Assembly (NCBI GenBank): GCA_963783235.1
Contig: CAWAMN010000002.1
Location: 1,550,001-1,614,000 of the forward strand
Length of the DNA stretch: 64,000 nt
Source: Thiohalomonas sp963783235
GTDB lineage: Bacteria; Pseudomonadota; Gammaproteobacteria; Thiohalomonadales; Thiohalomonadaceae
Direction of reading: 5' to 3'
This document shows, in pieces, positions 33,487 through 44,500 of the stretch; the first letter of the stretch is position 1; each line of letters opens with the position of its first letter. The position numbers and the translations under genes are program-made. Below the pieces are notes generated by a model. That model saw nothing but the letters and a program-made list of their open reading frames with translations. It was not told where the DNA came from and ran no database searches.

Positions 33487-35601
33487 ATGATTCTCCAATC
33501 TTTTCTTTTCAAGGCAGCACGGTTCCCGATCTGGGTCGCCGCTGCGCTGCTGCTCCTGTTCGGAAATGCCACGGCAGCGACACGGGCGCTCCAAGACATC
33601 AGCTACTCCGTACTTCCCGGGAATCGGGTGGAGTTGCGGCTTCAGATGTCGGAGCCGGCTCCCGAACCGGGCACCTTTACCATTGACAGTCCGGCACGCA
33701 TCGCCATCGACCTCCCGGAAACCGAAGTGGCGCTTGACGAGCGTTTCATGGAACTCGACGCCGCTCCCGCGCGGAGCGTCCGCGTTGTGGAAGCGAATGG
33801 CCGCACGCGGGTGGTGCTGGCATTGACCCACCTGGTGCCTTACGAGCTGAACCGCGATGGCGACAGTGTGGTGGTGACTGTCGGGGGCGAGGCGGCTCAG
33901 ACTGAAGGCAGTGGGTCGGGCATGCTGGAAGACCGCAACCCCGGCGGCGCAAAAGTTCACGCCCTGCAAGGGATTGATTTCCGTCGCGGCAAAGAGGGTC
34001 AGGGGAAAATCGTCGTAACGCTGGATCCCGGCAGCATCGTTGACATGCAGGAGCGCGGCGGCGATATCATCATTAACTTCCTGGACGCCGAGGTCCCCGA
34101 CAGGCTTGAGCGTCGCCTCAATGTAACGGACTTCGCAACGCCGGTTACGACCATCGACACGTACAATACCGATCGCGGCGTCCGTATGACGGTGGATGCG
34201 GAGCCGCCTTTCGAACATTTGGCTTACCAGACCGGGGGCACTTACACCCTCGAGGTAAAGCCGGTTGAGCAGACCGATAGCACCCCCCGGGCGGGCGGTG
34301 AAGATGGTGGCTACACCGGAGAACGCCTGTCCCTCAACTTCCAAAACATCGAGGTTCGTGCCGTTCTTCAGCTGATTGCCGATTTCACGGGGCTCAATAT
34401 CGTCGCCTCGGATACGGTCCAGGGGCAGATCACCCTTCGCCTGAAGAATGTTCCATGGGACCAGGCGCTGGATATCATCCTCAAGAGCAAAGGCCTGGGG
34501 ATGCGCCAGAGCGGCAATGTCGTGCTGATTGCACCTAACGAGGAGCTGGCTGCCCGGGAGAAGCAGGAACTCGAAGCCCAGCAGCAGCTCGAGGTGCTGG
34601 CTCCGCTGCAGACGCAGTATTTCCAGATCAATTATGCCAAGGCCGAAGATATCTCCCAACTGCTCGAGGATGGTGAAGATTCGATCCTTTCACCGCGGGG
34701 CAGTGTGAGTATCGATGGCCGAACCAACACACTCATCGTTCGGGAAACTGCCGAGCAACTGGAAAACTTCGCCCGGATGATCGAGAAGCTCGACGTGCCT
34801 ATCCGTCAGGTGCTTATCGAGTCGCGCATCGTCGTTGCCAACGACGACTTCAGTCGCGACCTGGGCGTTCGCTTTGGCTACCAGGGTTGGGAGTTCGGTC
34901 CGGACGGAACAGACTTGACCTCGGGCAGTGTCGAGGGGACGAGTTCGCTGTGGGACACCATCGACCCTTCAACCGGTGCGGCCGTTCCGGGCGATATCGC
35001 GGCGCCTAGCGATCGTCTGAACGTCGATCTCGCGGCACCCGGGGCCGCAGGTCAACTGGCGGTGGCCTTCATTACCGGCGACTACCTGGTGGACCTCGAA
35101 CTCTCTGCCCTGCAGACGGAGGGCAAAGGTGAGGTCATCTCCAATCCGCGTGTGGTGACCTCCAACCAGCAGGAAGCCACGATCAAGCAGGGCGTCGAGA
35201 TTCCCTATCAGGAAGCGAGTGCCAGCGGTGCGACATCGACCTCGTTCAAGGAAGCGGTACTTGCATTGAGTGTGACGCCTCAGATCACGCCGGACGACCA
35301 CATCATCATGGATCTGGCGGTCAGTAAAGACAGTCAAGGGCAGACCGTCGGTGGCATCCCGACCATCAACACCCGTGCGGTCCAGACCCAGGTCCTCGTC
35401 AACAACGGGGATACCGTCGTGCTAGGCGGTATCTATGAACAGACCACGTTCAACGATGTCGAGAAGGTCCCGTTCTTTGGTGACCTGCCCGTCCTCGGTC
35501 ATCTATTCAAGCGCACCAACAAGCGCGACAATAAGGCCGAACTGCTGATCTTCGTGACTCCCAAAATCCTTCGGGAGGAATTGAACCCTGGGTTCGACTG
35601 A
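33487..35601 (+). CDS. pilQ: Type IV pilus secretin PilQ
   Basis: A 704-residue outer-membrane secretin through which the pilus passes. A signal peptide (AALLLLFGNATAA) is followed by two AMIN domains (residues about 35-130 and 165-265), the secretin N0/N1 modules (LSLNFQNIEVRAVLQLIADF), and the secretin barrel core (VISNPRVVTSNQQEATIKQG, VPFFGDLPVLGHLFK). ATG 33487 has GGAGAGAG upstream; the open frame extending into pilP is not used. Last pil gene before aroK. Confidence 0.97.
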   Translation: MILQSFLFKAARFPIWVAAALLLLFGNATAATRALQDISYSVLPGNRVELRLQMSEPAPEPGTFTIDSPARIAIDLPETEVALDERFMELDAAPARSVRVVEANGRTRVVLALTHLVPYELNRDGDSVVVTVGGEAAQTEGSGSGMLEDRNPGGAKVHALQGIDFRRGKEGQGKIVVTLDPGSIVDMQERGGDIIINFLDAEVPDRLERRLNVTDFATPVTTIDTYNTDRGVRMTVDAEPPFEHLAYQTGGTYTLEVKPVEQTDSTPRAGGEDGGYTGERLSLNFQNIEVRAVLQLIADFTGLNIVASDTVQGQITLRLKNVPWDQALDIILKSKGLGMRQSGNVVLIAPNEELAAREKQELEAQQQLEVLAPLQTQYFQINYAKAEDISQLLEDGEDSILSPRGSVSIDGRTNTLIVRETAEQLENFARMIEKLDVPIRQVLIESRIVVANDDFSRDLGVRFGYQGWEFGPDGTDLTSGSVEGTSSLWDTIDPSTGAAVPGDIAAPSDRLNVDLAAPGAAGQLAVAFITGDYLVDLELSALQTEGKGEVISNPRVVTSNQQEATIKQGVEIPYQEASASGATSTSFKEAVLALSVTPQITPDDHIIMDLAVSKDSQGQTVGGIPTINTRAVQTQVLVNNGDTVVLGGIYEQTTFNDVEKVPFFGDLPVLGHLFKRTNKRDNKAELLIFVTPKILREELNPGFD

Positions 35602-35617
35602 GAACGAAAGAAGTCGA

Positions 35618-36163
35618 TTGCACGTGCCTGTCAATATTTATCTTGTCGGCCCCATGGGGGCCGGCAAGACCACCATCGGCCGCCAGGTGGCGGAGGTCCT
35701 CGGTAAGAACTTCAAGGACAGCGACCACGAAATCGTGCGTCGCACGGGCGCCAGCATCCCCTTAATCTTCGAAATCGAGGGGGAAGAGGGATTCCGAAAG
35801 CGCGAGCAGGATGTAATTGAAGCGCTGACCTCCGAGAAAGACCTCGTGCTGGCCACCGGGGGCGGGGCGATACTGCGTCCCGAGAATCGGAAACACCTCT
35901 CCCAACGGGGCACGGTCTTCTACCTGTTTGGCTCAATCGATCAGCTGCTGCGCCGCACGCGCCGCGACCGTAACCGGCCACTGCTGCAGACCGAGAACCC
36001 CCGTGCTCGGCTTGAAGCCCTGATGGCCGAACGCGATCCCCTCTATCGGGAAGTGGCCGATACGGTGATCTACACCGACGAGCGTTCCGTCCGCAGTGTG
36101 GTGAAGGAGATTGTCACCCGCCTCAAACATATGGAAAAGGAACACCGGGCCGGCACCTCATGA
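35618..36163 (+). CDS. aroK: Shikimate kinase
   Basis: Phosphorylates shikimate in aromatic amino acid synthesis. Walker A GPMGAGKTT, the shikimate site SDHEIVRRTGASIPLIFEIE and FRKREQ, and GGGAILRPENR are seen. The 181-residue length is usual. No ATG fits the N-terminus; TTG 35618 or GTG 35624 begins translation, with AAAGAAG upstream serving either. The pilQ-aroK-aroB order is conserved in gammaproteobacteria. Confidence 0.95.
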   Translation: MHVPVNIYLVGPMGAGKTTIGRQVAEVLGKNFKDSDHEIVRRTGASIPLIFEIEGEEGFRKREQDVIEALTSEKDLVLATGGGAILRPENRKHLSQRGTVFYLFGSIDQLLRRTRRDRNRPLLQTENPRARLEALMAERDPLYREVADTVIYTDERSVRSVVKEIVTRLKHMEKEHRAGTS

Positions 36164-36218
36164 CGCCAACCGGGACGATCCGGTATAGTTGACGGCCCTT
36201 GATGCCAATACTGCTTCC

Positions 36219-37307
36219 ATGAAGAGCCTCCATGTCGACCTGGGGGAGCGCAGCTACCCCATTTATATCGGTACCGATCTGCTCGGCCGGGCGGAGTTGG
36301 TAGCCCCTCATGTACGGGGTAGCCAGATCATGGTGGTGACCAACGAGACCGTCGGACCCCTCTATCTCAAGAAGGCCCTGCAGGCCTTTGACGGTTTCGA
36401 GACGGGCCACGTCATCCTGCCCGATGGGGAGCAGTACAAAACCCTCGACACCTGGAACCGAATCTTCGACGCACTGCTGGAGCGCCGCTTCGATCGCCGC
36501 TGTACGTTGGTGGCTCTCGGCGGGGGTGTCGTAGGCGACATCACCGGATTTGCTGCGGCCTGCTATCAGCGGGGTGTCGACTTCATTCAGATCCCGACCA
36601 CCCTCCTTTCCCAGGTCGATTCGTCCGTTGGCGGAAAGACCGGCGTCAATCACCCCCTCGGGAAGAATATGATCGGCGCGTTCCACCAGCCCCGCTGCGT
36701 TATCGCCGATACCGCAACGCTGGACACCCTGGACGACCGGCAACTGGCCGCCGGCCTTGCCGAGGTGATCAAATACGGGCTGATCAGCGACCCGGAGTTT
36801 CTGGCCTGGCTCGACGACAATATGGCTGCTCTTACCGGGCGGGACCCGGGCGCCCTGGCCTTTGCCGTCGAGCGTTCCTGTGCCGATAAGGCCGCCGTGG
36901 TCGCCGATGACGAAAGGGAGGCAGGCAGTCGCGCCCTGCTGAATTTGGGGCACACCTTCGGTCACGCCATCGAAACGGGCATGGGTTATGGTTCCTGGCT
37001 GCACGGCGAAGCGGTCGCTACCGGAATGGTGCTGGCCGCCGAGTTGTCTGAGCGGTTGGGTTGGATCCCAAGCCGGGACGCAGAAAAGGCCCGCTCTCTA
37101 ATCGCCCGCGCCGGGCTGCCCGTGCAGGCACCGGCGGAACTGGGCGCCGACCGCTTTCTCGAGCTGATGGCGGTCGACAAAAAGGTGGTTGGCGGCAAAT
37201 TGAGGCTGGTTCTCATGGAGGCTCTCGGTCAATCCGTGGTCACCGACCGGTTTGAGCCTGCCGACATCCGCGCCGCCATCGAGGCGCACCACGCCGGGGC
37301 ATCATGA
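36219..37307 (+). CDS. aroB: 3-dehydroquinate synthase
   Basis: Converts DAHP to 3-dehydroquinate, the first cyclic intermediate of the shikimate pathway, using NAD and a divalent metal. Motifs: GGGVVGDITGFAAACYQRGV (NAD binding), QIPTTLLSQVDSSVGGKTGV, and metal ligands in AEVIKYG, LNLGHTFGHAIE and WLHGEAVATGM. ATG 36219 gives the normal N-terminus MKSLHVDLGERSYPIYIG (362 residues). The end overlaps the start of dgt by 4 nt. Confidence 0.96.
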   Translation: MKSLHVDLGERSYPIYIGTDLLGRAELVAPHVRGSQIMVVTNETVGPLYLKKALQAFDGFETGHVILPDGEQYKTLDTWNRIFDALLERRFDRRCTLVALGGGVVGDITGFAAACYQRGVDFIQIPTTLLSQVDSSVGGKTGVNHPLGKNMIGAFHQPRCVIADTATLDTLDDRQLAAGLAEVIKYGLISDPEFLAWLDDNMAALTGRDPGALAFAVERSCADKAAVVADDEREAGSRALLNLGHTFGHAIETGMGYGSWLHGEAVATGMVLAAELSERLGWIPSRDAEKARSLIARAGLPVQAPAELGADRFLELMAVDKKVVGGKLRLVLMEALGQSVVTDRFEPADIRAAIEAHHAGAS

Positions 37308-38458
37308 GCGGCGCGCTCGCTCCCTATGCGGCCACCGATGATCGATCGCGGGGCCGTCGCCTGGCCGAGCCGCCTCCTCAGTACCGCACCGAATTCCAGC
37401 GCGACCGCGATCGCATCATCCACTCCTCTGCCTTTCGCCGACTGGAATACAAGACGCAGGTCTTCGTCAACCACGAAGGCGACATGTTCCGGACCCGCCT
37501 GACCCATTCGATCGAGGTCGCCCAGATCGGGCGAACGGTTGCGCGCGCCCTGCGACTCAACGAGTCGCTTGTGGAGTCCGTCAGCCTTGCCCATGATGTG
37601 GGCCATACCCCATTCGGGCACGCGGGCCAGGACACACTCAACGAGTGCATGTCCGAGTACGGCGGTTTTGAACACAACCTGCAATCGCTGCGGGTAGTGG
37701 ATGAACTGGAAGAGCGCTACGCCGAATTCAACGGGCTGAACCTCACGTTTGAAACCCGCGAGGGAATTCTCAAACACTGTCCCAAAAGCAGGGCTGAAGC
37801 GCTGGGAGAGGTGGGTGAACGCTTCCTCACCGGAGGGCAGCCGAGCCTGGAAGCGCAAATCGCCAATGTCGCCGACGGGATCGCCTATAACAATCACGAT
37901 GTTGATGACGGCTTGCGTGCAGGGCTCATCACGGTTGAACAGCTATGTGAGACGACCTTTTTCCGCGAAGAGTACGAAGAGGTTCTGAGTACCTACCCTG
38001 ACTTGCCGGGTCGACGTCTTGTCTACGAGGTGGTTCGGCGCATGATTGGCCGGCAGGTCGTGGATCTGGTGGAAAACAGCAAGCTTCGCCTGGCCCAGTG
38101 CGATCCCGCGGACATCGAGGCCATTCGTAGCGAGGGCCGGCCGCTTATCCGTTTCAGCGATGGAATGCATCAGCGGCATCAGGAGTTGAAACGTTTTCTC
38201 TATCACAACCTATACCGCCACTATCGTGTGCATCGCATGATGGTCAAGGCGCAGCGGGTAATGCGGGAGCTTTTTGCCGCTTTCCTTGCCGACACCCGGC
38301 TGCTGCCGCCGCCATACCAAGCGGCCGTCAAGCATTTGGAGACCGAACAGGGCATGTCGGGTCGCGCCCGGGTAGTCGCCGATTATGTGGCCGGCATGAC
38401 CGATCGTTTCGCCATTGCCGAGCATCGCAAGCTGTACGATCCTCCGGAACTGACTTAG
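37304..38458 (+). CDS. dgt: dGTPase-like HD-domain triphosphohydrolase
   Basis: A 384-residue HD-domain enzyme predicted to remove triphosphate from deoxynucleoside triphosphates. The metal-binding His and Asp residues lie in TRLTHSIEVAQIGR and LAHDVGHTPFGHAG, preceded by the family start FRRLEYKTQVF. It belongs to the shorter dGTPase-like branch common beside aroB. ATGA overlap with aroB indicates one operon. Confidence 0.93.
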   Translation: MSGALAPYAATDDRSRGRRLAEPPPQYRTEFQRDRDRIIHSSAFRRLEYKTQVFVNHEGDMFRTRLTHSIEVAQIGRTVARALRLNESLVESVSLAHDVGHTPFGHAGQDTLNECMSEYGGFEHNLQSLRVVDELEERYAEFNGLNLTFETREGILKHCPKSRAEALGEVGERFLTGGQPSLEAQIANVADGIAYNNHDVDDGLRAGLITVEQLCETTFFREEYEEVLSTYPDLPGRRLVYEVVRRMIGRQVVDLVENSKLRLAQCDPADIEAIRSEGRPLIRFSDGMHQRHQELKRFLYHNLYRHYRVHRMMVKAQRVMRELFAAFLADTRLLPPPYQAAVKHLETEQGMSGRARVVADYVAGMTDRFAIAEHRKLYDPPELT

Positions 38459-38653
38459 CGCATCTGGTGTCGCAATCGGTTGATAGGCCCATGATATTGG
38501 GGTTCGTCCTGCGCTTGCTAGACACCGGGTGGGCCGTGGCGGCATACTGGCCCAATTATCCCGCCGACCGGTGATCCCGTGGCGGACAAGGCCCGTCCAT
38601 GACGGTCGGCTAACCAACGGCAACATGGAAAGCGGCTTGTTCCCGGTTAATCC
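38459..38653. other. Intergenic region after dgt
   Basis: No gene or clear terminator is seen in these 195 bp. A promoter for the WGR-domain gene may lie here but I cannot point to one. Confidence 0.3.
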
Positions 38654-38905
38654 ATGCGCATTTATCTGCAGACACCGATTACCGATGATCGCCCGCCGCG
38701 TTTCTACCACCTGTTTCTCCAGGAGGATTTGTTGGAGGGCTGGACGCTGGTGAGGGAATGGGGGTTCCAGGGTTCACCGGGACGCATCAAGCGCGACCAT
38801 TTCACATCCTATGGGCGAGCCGAGGATGCTCTTTTGAAACACCGCGACAACCAGCTCAATCGCGGTTACCGGGTTATGTTCCAGCAGTGGGAGCAGCCTA
38901 GATGA
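38654..38905 (+). CDS. WGR-domain protein
   Basis: An 83-residue single-domain protein. The motif LVREWGFQGSPGRIKRDHFT with the following alternating helix (AEDALLKHRDNQLNRGYRVM) is a WGR domain, a small nucleic-acid-binding fold otherwise found in PARPs and in bacterial proteins. Its role is unknown. The last codons overlap the start of the AAA/SPOR gene by 4 nt, so they are translated together. Confidence 0.85.
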   Translation: MRIYLQTPITDDRPPRFYHLFLQEDLLEGWTLVREWGFQGSPGRIKRDHFTSYGRAEDALLKHRDNQLNRGYRVMFQQWEQPR

Positions 38906-41328
38906 TCGGCGCCGTCGCGCGGAAAAAAGATCCCACGGCCGCCCCACCCTACCTGTCTCGTTTTCAGCTCCGCGCCCCCCCTTTCGCCCCCCATAGTGGC
39001 CCGGGATTCTTCTACGCCGATCCCGGCCGGGAGCAGTTCCTCAACATGCTCCTGCATCTCACGCAATACAGCGAGGAGCTACTGCTGGTCACGGGCCCGG
39101 CCGGCGCCGGGAAAACCGCACTACTCAAGAAATACCTCAGTCGGGCGGATGAGCATTGGCAGATCTGCCGTGTCGAGGGCGAAAATGCGACCGAGCCCGA
39201 CAGGCTTTTCCTGCGCATTGCCGAATGCTTCCAGTTCGAGGCGGGCAAACTGCCGGCGGATCGCCTGCTAGGGGCCCTTTCCTCGCACCTCGCCCAATTG
39301 CACCAGCAAATGACCCCTGTGCTGGTGATCGATGATGCACACCGACTCTCGGACGACGCCCTGGAGATCGCCCTGCGTCTTGCCACCCTTCAGGGTGAAC
39401 ACGGCCGGCTGATCCGGGTCACTCTTTTCGCCGAAGCTTCGCTGCTGGATCGCCTGGCGGACCCCCGCTTTGAATCCATCCCCGACCCGCACCGCCTGGA
39501 CCTCAGGGCTTTCGACGAAGAACATACCGGGGCCTACCTGAATCACCGGCTTCGCGCCGCCGGCTACAACGGCACGACCCCTTTCACCACCCGCTACGTT
39601 AAACGCATCTTCAAGGTCTCTCAGGGTTTGCCCGCCCGTATCAACCGCGAAGCGCACCAGGTCCTGAGCGAGCTCGCGCGGGAAGGGGGGTTTCGGTTCG
39701 AGCGCCGCCACATCAAGGTCGCGCTCGGTGCGATCGGGCTTCTGGCCGCTACCGTGCTTTTGCGTGACCCCGTTGCTGCGCTACTCAGCCGCGCGGGCAC
39801 GGCGCCTTCACCAGCAGTCACCGAGCGGTCTTCCAAACCCGCATCGCAACCGATCGTCCGCGATGCGGAAGGGTTTCCAGGGATCGGTGATGGTTCCCAG
39901 TCTCAAGTGACACTCGCCCGTGGCGATACGCTGCTGGTGAGCTGTGGTGCGCCCCCTCGGAACGGCGAACCGGCCCGTGAACAGCCGCCAAAAAGGCAGA
40001 ACAAGACGGACGTTTCCAAACCCGCCCCGGTATCCGGGCGTTCGGCCACGCCCACTTACGAACCCGGGCCGGGGGTTGGTCCGGAGCCACGACTCATCGC
40101 CACGGATTCCAATCCGATCACTGGCAGCGCTATACCGCAGAGCGTGGTCGTTCGTGGTGAAAACCTCGTACCGATAGGCAATGTGGCGGTTAGCTCCCGC
40201 GAAGGGGCCCGGGTGCTGCAGCCCGAGCAGATCGAGGCGATCGATGCGGAGACCTTGCGGCTCACATTAAATACCGGTACCGACCCGGACGTTTGGGCGA
40301 TACAGGTCACGCGCAAAGATGGAAAACGGTCCAATGTGGCCCGCTTCGAAGTTGTGGCGCCTGGCCGTGAGGAGCCCCCCCCGACCGAAGCGTTGCCGGC
40401 GATCGCGAACGCCGAATCCGTTGAAGAACCGTCGCAGGGACCGAAAACCCCCGGCCGGAGCGAAACTTCGTCGGATGAAGTCCCGGCGCAGGCGCCGCCT
40501 CCGCCGGCCTCGAGTGAACCGGGAACGGGTGCGGTCCCGGTTGCCACCGGGAAAACATCGGCGCCGCTCCAATCGGATACCCTCCGGGAAACAGGGAGCC
40601 CAGATGCACAATCCGCCACTCCCGTTCCGGTCGAGCCGATACACGAGCAGCCGAAGGAGCCTGAAGTTGAACCGGCGGTACGGCCGCAGGGCGGGAAACA
40701 GCTTTCGGGTGCTCCTCCCGGACTTCTGGGTGCCGATTGGATCCTGGCCCTGCCGCGGTCCCATTTCACCGTGCAGCTTGCCGCGGCCAATCAGCGCAAG
40801 AGCATCGTGGACTTTGTCCGCGACCACAATCTGGAAGGCCCGCTCGCCATCTATCAACGCCGTGGGGGCGAGTCGTTGCAGATTTTGGTTCAAGGCGATT
40901 ATTTAAACCCAAACGCAGCGGAGAAGGCCGTGGGGGAATTGCCGGCGGCGGTCCGCCGTGCAAAACCGTGGGTCAGAAGCCTCGGCAGTATCGTGCCGGA
41001 GATTTCCGCCGCCCGAACTGTCCCCCCGGACAGGGGTGCTGCCTGGCTGTGGGGACGTAATCCCCGGAACTGGACGATCCAGCTGTCTGCCGCGGCCACT
41101 CCCGAGGCCGTCCGCGATGTGGTCGCTGGGCGGGACCTCGCGCCTCTTGCTGTTGCTGCCGTACACCGGCAGGGCAAACTGTGGTACGAACTCCTGTACG
41201 GCGATTTTGCCAATCGGCAGGATGCCCTGACGGCGATCGGGCGTTTGCCCGCTTCGCTCAAGGCCTCGGCGCCCTGGCCACGGCGGTTTGGGGATGTCCA
41301 GGTTGCTCTGACCGAGGCCAATGGTTAG
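38902..41328 (+). CDS. AAA ATPase with TIG-like and double SPOR domains (DamX-like)
   Basis: An 808-residue inner-membrane protein. Residues 15-265 form an ExeA-type AAA ATPase (Walker A GPAGAGKT at 65-72, Walker B VLVIDDAH). One membrane segment follows (VALGAIGLLAATVLLRD, near 275). The periplasmic part has a Pro-rich linker, a segment at about 393-490 that resembles an IPT/TIG fold (SNPITGSAIPQSVVVRGENL), more linker, and two SPOR domains (about 615-690 and 715-805: HFTVQLAAANQRKSIVDFV and NWTIQLSAAATPEAVRDVV). SPOR domains bind denuded glycan at septa. The place between dgt/aroB and gltB is that of DamX, a cell-division protein, but DamX usually has one SPOR domain. Confidence 0.88.
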   Translation: MIGAVARKKDPTAAPPYLSRFQLRAPPFAPHSGPGFFYADPGREQFLNMLLHLTQYSEELLLVTGPAGAGKTALLKKYLSRADEHWQICRVEGENATEPDRLFLRIAECFQFEAGKLPADRLLGALSSHLAQLHQQMTPVLVIDDAHRLSDDALEIALRLATLQGEHGRLIRVTLFAEASLLDRLADPRFESIPDPHRLDLRAFDEEHTGAYLNHRLRAAGYNGTTPFTTRYVKRIFKVSQGLPARINREAHQVLSELAREGGFRFERRHIKVALGAIGLLAATVLLRDPVAALLSRAGTAPSPAVTERSSKPASQPIVRDAEGFPGIGDGSQSQVTLARGDTLLVSCGAPPRNGEPAREQPPKRQNKTDVSKPAPVSGRSATPTYEPGPGVGPEPRLIATDSNPITGSAIPQSVVVRGENLVPIGNVAVSSREGARVLQPEQIEAIDAETLRLTLNTGTDPDVWAIQVTRKDGKRSNVARFEVVAPGREEPPPTEALPAIANAESVEEPSQGPKTPGRSETSSDEVPAQAPPPPASSEPGTGAVPVATGKTSAPLQSDTLRETGSPDAQSATPVPVEPIHEQPKEPEVEPAVRPQGGKQLSGAPPGLLGADWILALPRSHFTVQLAAANQRKSIVDFVRDHNLEGPLAIYQRRGGESLQILVQGDYLNPNAAEKAVGELPAAVRRAKPWVRSLGSIVPEISAARTVPPDRGAAWLWGRNPRNWTIQLSAAATPEAVRDVVAGRDLAPLAVAAVHRQGKLWYELLYGDFANRQDALTAIGRLPASLKASAPWPRRFGDVQVALTEANG

Positions 41329-41517
41329 TCCGGCCCGAAAACGGGCAGCCCTCACCACCCTTTCGAATTAACCCCTTTTGCCGGCCTCCCTTCCCTGAAA
41401 AGAGCTCGGCAATAACGGTTTATGGCGAGAACTCACCCAACCAGCCCACCAAAAGTCGATAAATGGCGTAAAAACGGCACAACTCGAAGCCGTTCGGCGT
41501 GGAACGCCGTACCCCAT

Positions 41518-41546
41518 TTGAAGAGTTTCACGGCCGGCAGTATACT
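41518..41546 (+). promoter_or_regulatory. Sigma-70 promoter of gltBD
   Basis: TTGAAG (41518-41523), 17 bp, TATACT (41541-41546), 42 bp ahead of the gltB start. Confidence 0.65.
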
Positions 41547-41588
41547 GCCTGACCATTTTGCCTACCCTGCACGGCATCCCTCGGAACC

Positions 41589-44500
41589 ATGCAACAGAAA
41601 ACGCCGGATACGATCGTGAACCAGGCAACGAACAGCGTTAAGGGGCTGTATCGCCCCGACTTCGAACGAGACAACTGCGGCTTCGGCCTCATTGCCCATA
41701 TGGACGGCGACGCCAGCCACTGGCTGGTGAATACCGCCATCGACGCCCTCTCGCGCATGACGCACCGCGGCGCGGTCGCCGCGGATGGCAAATCGGGTGA
41801 TGGCTGCGGCCTTCTTCTGAAAAAACCGGACGGTTTCCTGCGTGCGGTGGCTGCGGAAGCCGGCTTCCAACCGGCTGAGAGCTATGCCGTCGGCATGGTC
41901 TTCCTGAGCCGTGATGCGGTACGGCGCGATGCCGCCAAGGGACGGGTCGAAGAGGCCCTGGCGGCCCAGGGACTTTCGGTCATGGGCTGGCGCCAAGTGC
42001 CCGTGGACCCGGAGGCCTGCGGCCCCGAGGCGCTGAAGTCCTTGCCCGATATCGAGCAGGTCTTCGTCAATGCCGCCGACGGCATGGACGAGGAGGAGTT
42101 CGAGCGCCGCCTGTTCATCGCCCGTCGTCAGGCCGAGAAGGCGGTCGGCGAGGACGATAACACCTTTTATATACCCAGCCTCTCGTCCCAGGTCCTCTCC
42201 TACAAAGGTTTGGTAATGCCGGCCTACCTGCCGGTGTTCTACAAGGACCTCAACGACGCGCGCATGGCCTCGACCATCTGCGTCTTCCATCAGCGTTTCT
42301 CCACCAATACGCTGCCTGAGTGGCGCCTGGCCCAGCCGTTCCGCCACCTGGCACACAACGGAGAAATCAACACCGTACAGGGTAACCGCAACTGGTCGGT
42401 GGCCCGCGCCGCGAAATTCGAGACGCCGCTGATTCCGGACATGGATGCGGTGCGTCCACTGGTCTCCATGACCGGTTCGGACTCCAACAGCCTCGATAAT
42501 ATGCTCGAGGCGCTGCTGGCCGGCGGCATGGACATCTTTCGCGCCATGCGCCTGCTGGTTCCGCCCGCCTGGCAGAATATCGAGCACATGGATGCCGACC
42601 TGCGCGCCTTCTACGAATACAACTCCATGCACATGGAGGCGTGGGACGGCCCCGCCGGTATCGTGCTGACTGACGGCCGGCACGCCGCCTGCACCCTGGA
42701 CCGCAACGGCCTGCGCCCGGCGCGCTGGGTGATCACCCAGACCGAAAAGGCGGGCGACCCCGCCTCCGGCGATTACACCGGCTGCGTGATCACGCTCGCC
42801 TCCGAGATCGGCGTGTTCGATTATGAGCCCGCTTCGGTCGTGGCCAAGGGCCGCCTGAAGCCCGGCCAGATGCTGGCCGCGGACACCGCCACCGGCAAGC
42901 TGCTGCTGCCGGACGATGTGGACGGCATGCTCAAGTCGCGCCAGCCCTACAAGCAGTGGATGCGCGAGCATGTCCGGCGCCTGGAGTCCAAGCTGGACAA
43001 GGCCGCCGACGGCGAGGCCGACCTGGACGATGATCAGGTCAAGGCCTACCAGAAGATGTTCCAGGTCACCTTCGAGGAGCGCGAGGCCGTACTGCGTCCG
43101 CTGGCCGAGGGCGCCATGGAACCGGTGGGCTCCATGGGGGACGATACCCCCATGCCGGTGCTCTCCACCCGCGTGCGCTCGCTGTACGACTATTTCCGCC
43201 AGCAGTTCGCCCAGGTCACCAATCCGCCCATCGACCCGATCCGCGAGCAGATCGTGATGTCGCTGGAGACCTGTCTGGGTCGCGAGAAGAACATGTTCGA
43301 GGAGACCCCCGAGCATGCCGCGCGGCTGCTGGTGGACTCGCCGATCCTCTCCCGCGCCAAGTTCCAGAAACTGCTGGCCATCGATGAGGGCGAATACCGG
43401 CACGAGATTATCGACCTGAACTACGCCGCCGATACCGATCTCAAGTCGGCCATCGAGGCGGTGACCGACCAGGCACTGAAGGCCGTCGAGGACGGCAAGA
43501 CCGTTATCGTCCTTTCCGATCGGGCCATCGAAAAAGGCAAGCTGACGATCCACGCCCTGCTGGCCACCGGTGCCGTTCACCATCGGCTCACCGCCGAGGG
43601 TCGCCGCTGCGACGCCAACATCGTGGTGGAGACCGCCACCGCCCGCGACTCGCACCATAGTGCGGTGCTGATTGGCTATGGCGCCACCTGCGTCTACCCC
43701 TACCTGGCGTTCGAGACCCTGCACGAGATGGTTCGCAGCGGCGAGATCAAGGGGCATGACCCGATCAAGCTCTCCGAGGCCTACCGTAAGGGCATCAACA
43801 AGGGGCTTTACAAGATCACCTCGAAGATGGGTATTTCCACCATCGCCAGCTACCGCGGTGCGCAGCTGTTCGAGTCGGTGGGGCTCTCGGACGAGGTGGT
43901 GGAGCTCTGCTTCAGGGGCACCACCAACCGCATTCAGGGGACCAACTTCGCCGATCTGGAATCGGACCAGGAGCTGCTGGCCAAAGAGGCCTGGAATCCG
44001 CGCAAGTCCATCCAGCATGGCGGCCTGCTCAAGTACTGGCACGATGGCGAGTATCACGCCTACAACCCCGACGTCATCCAGACGCTGCACAAGGCGGTGC
44101 GCTCCGGCGACTACGCCGATTATCAGGTCTATGCCGACCTGGTGAACAAGCGCCCCATCGCCTGCATGCGCGACATGTTCAAGTTGCGCGAGGACGTCGC
44201 GTCGATCCCGCTGGACGAGGTGGAGCCGGTCTCGGCAATCGTGCGCCGTTTCGACTCCGCCGCCATGTCCCTTGGTGCGCTCTCCCCGGAGGCCCACGAG
44301 ACCCTGGCCCAGGCCATGAACCGTCTCGGGGGCCGCTCCAACTCCGGTGAGGGCGGCGAGGACCCGGTCCGCTTCGGCACCGACAAGGTCTCCAAGATCA
44401 AGCAGATCGCCTCCGGGCGCTTCGGCGTGACCCCGCACTATCTGGTCAACGCCGAGGTGCTGCAGATTAAGGTCGCCCAGGGCGCCAAGCCAGGCGAGGG

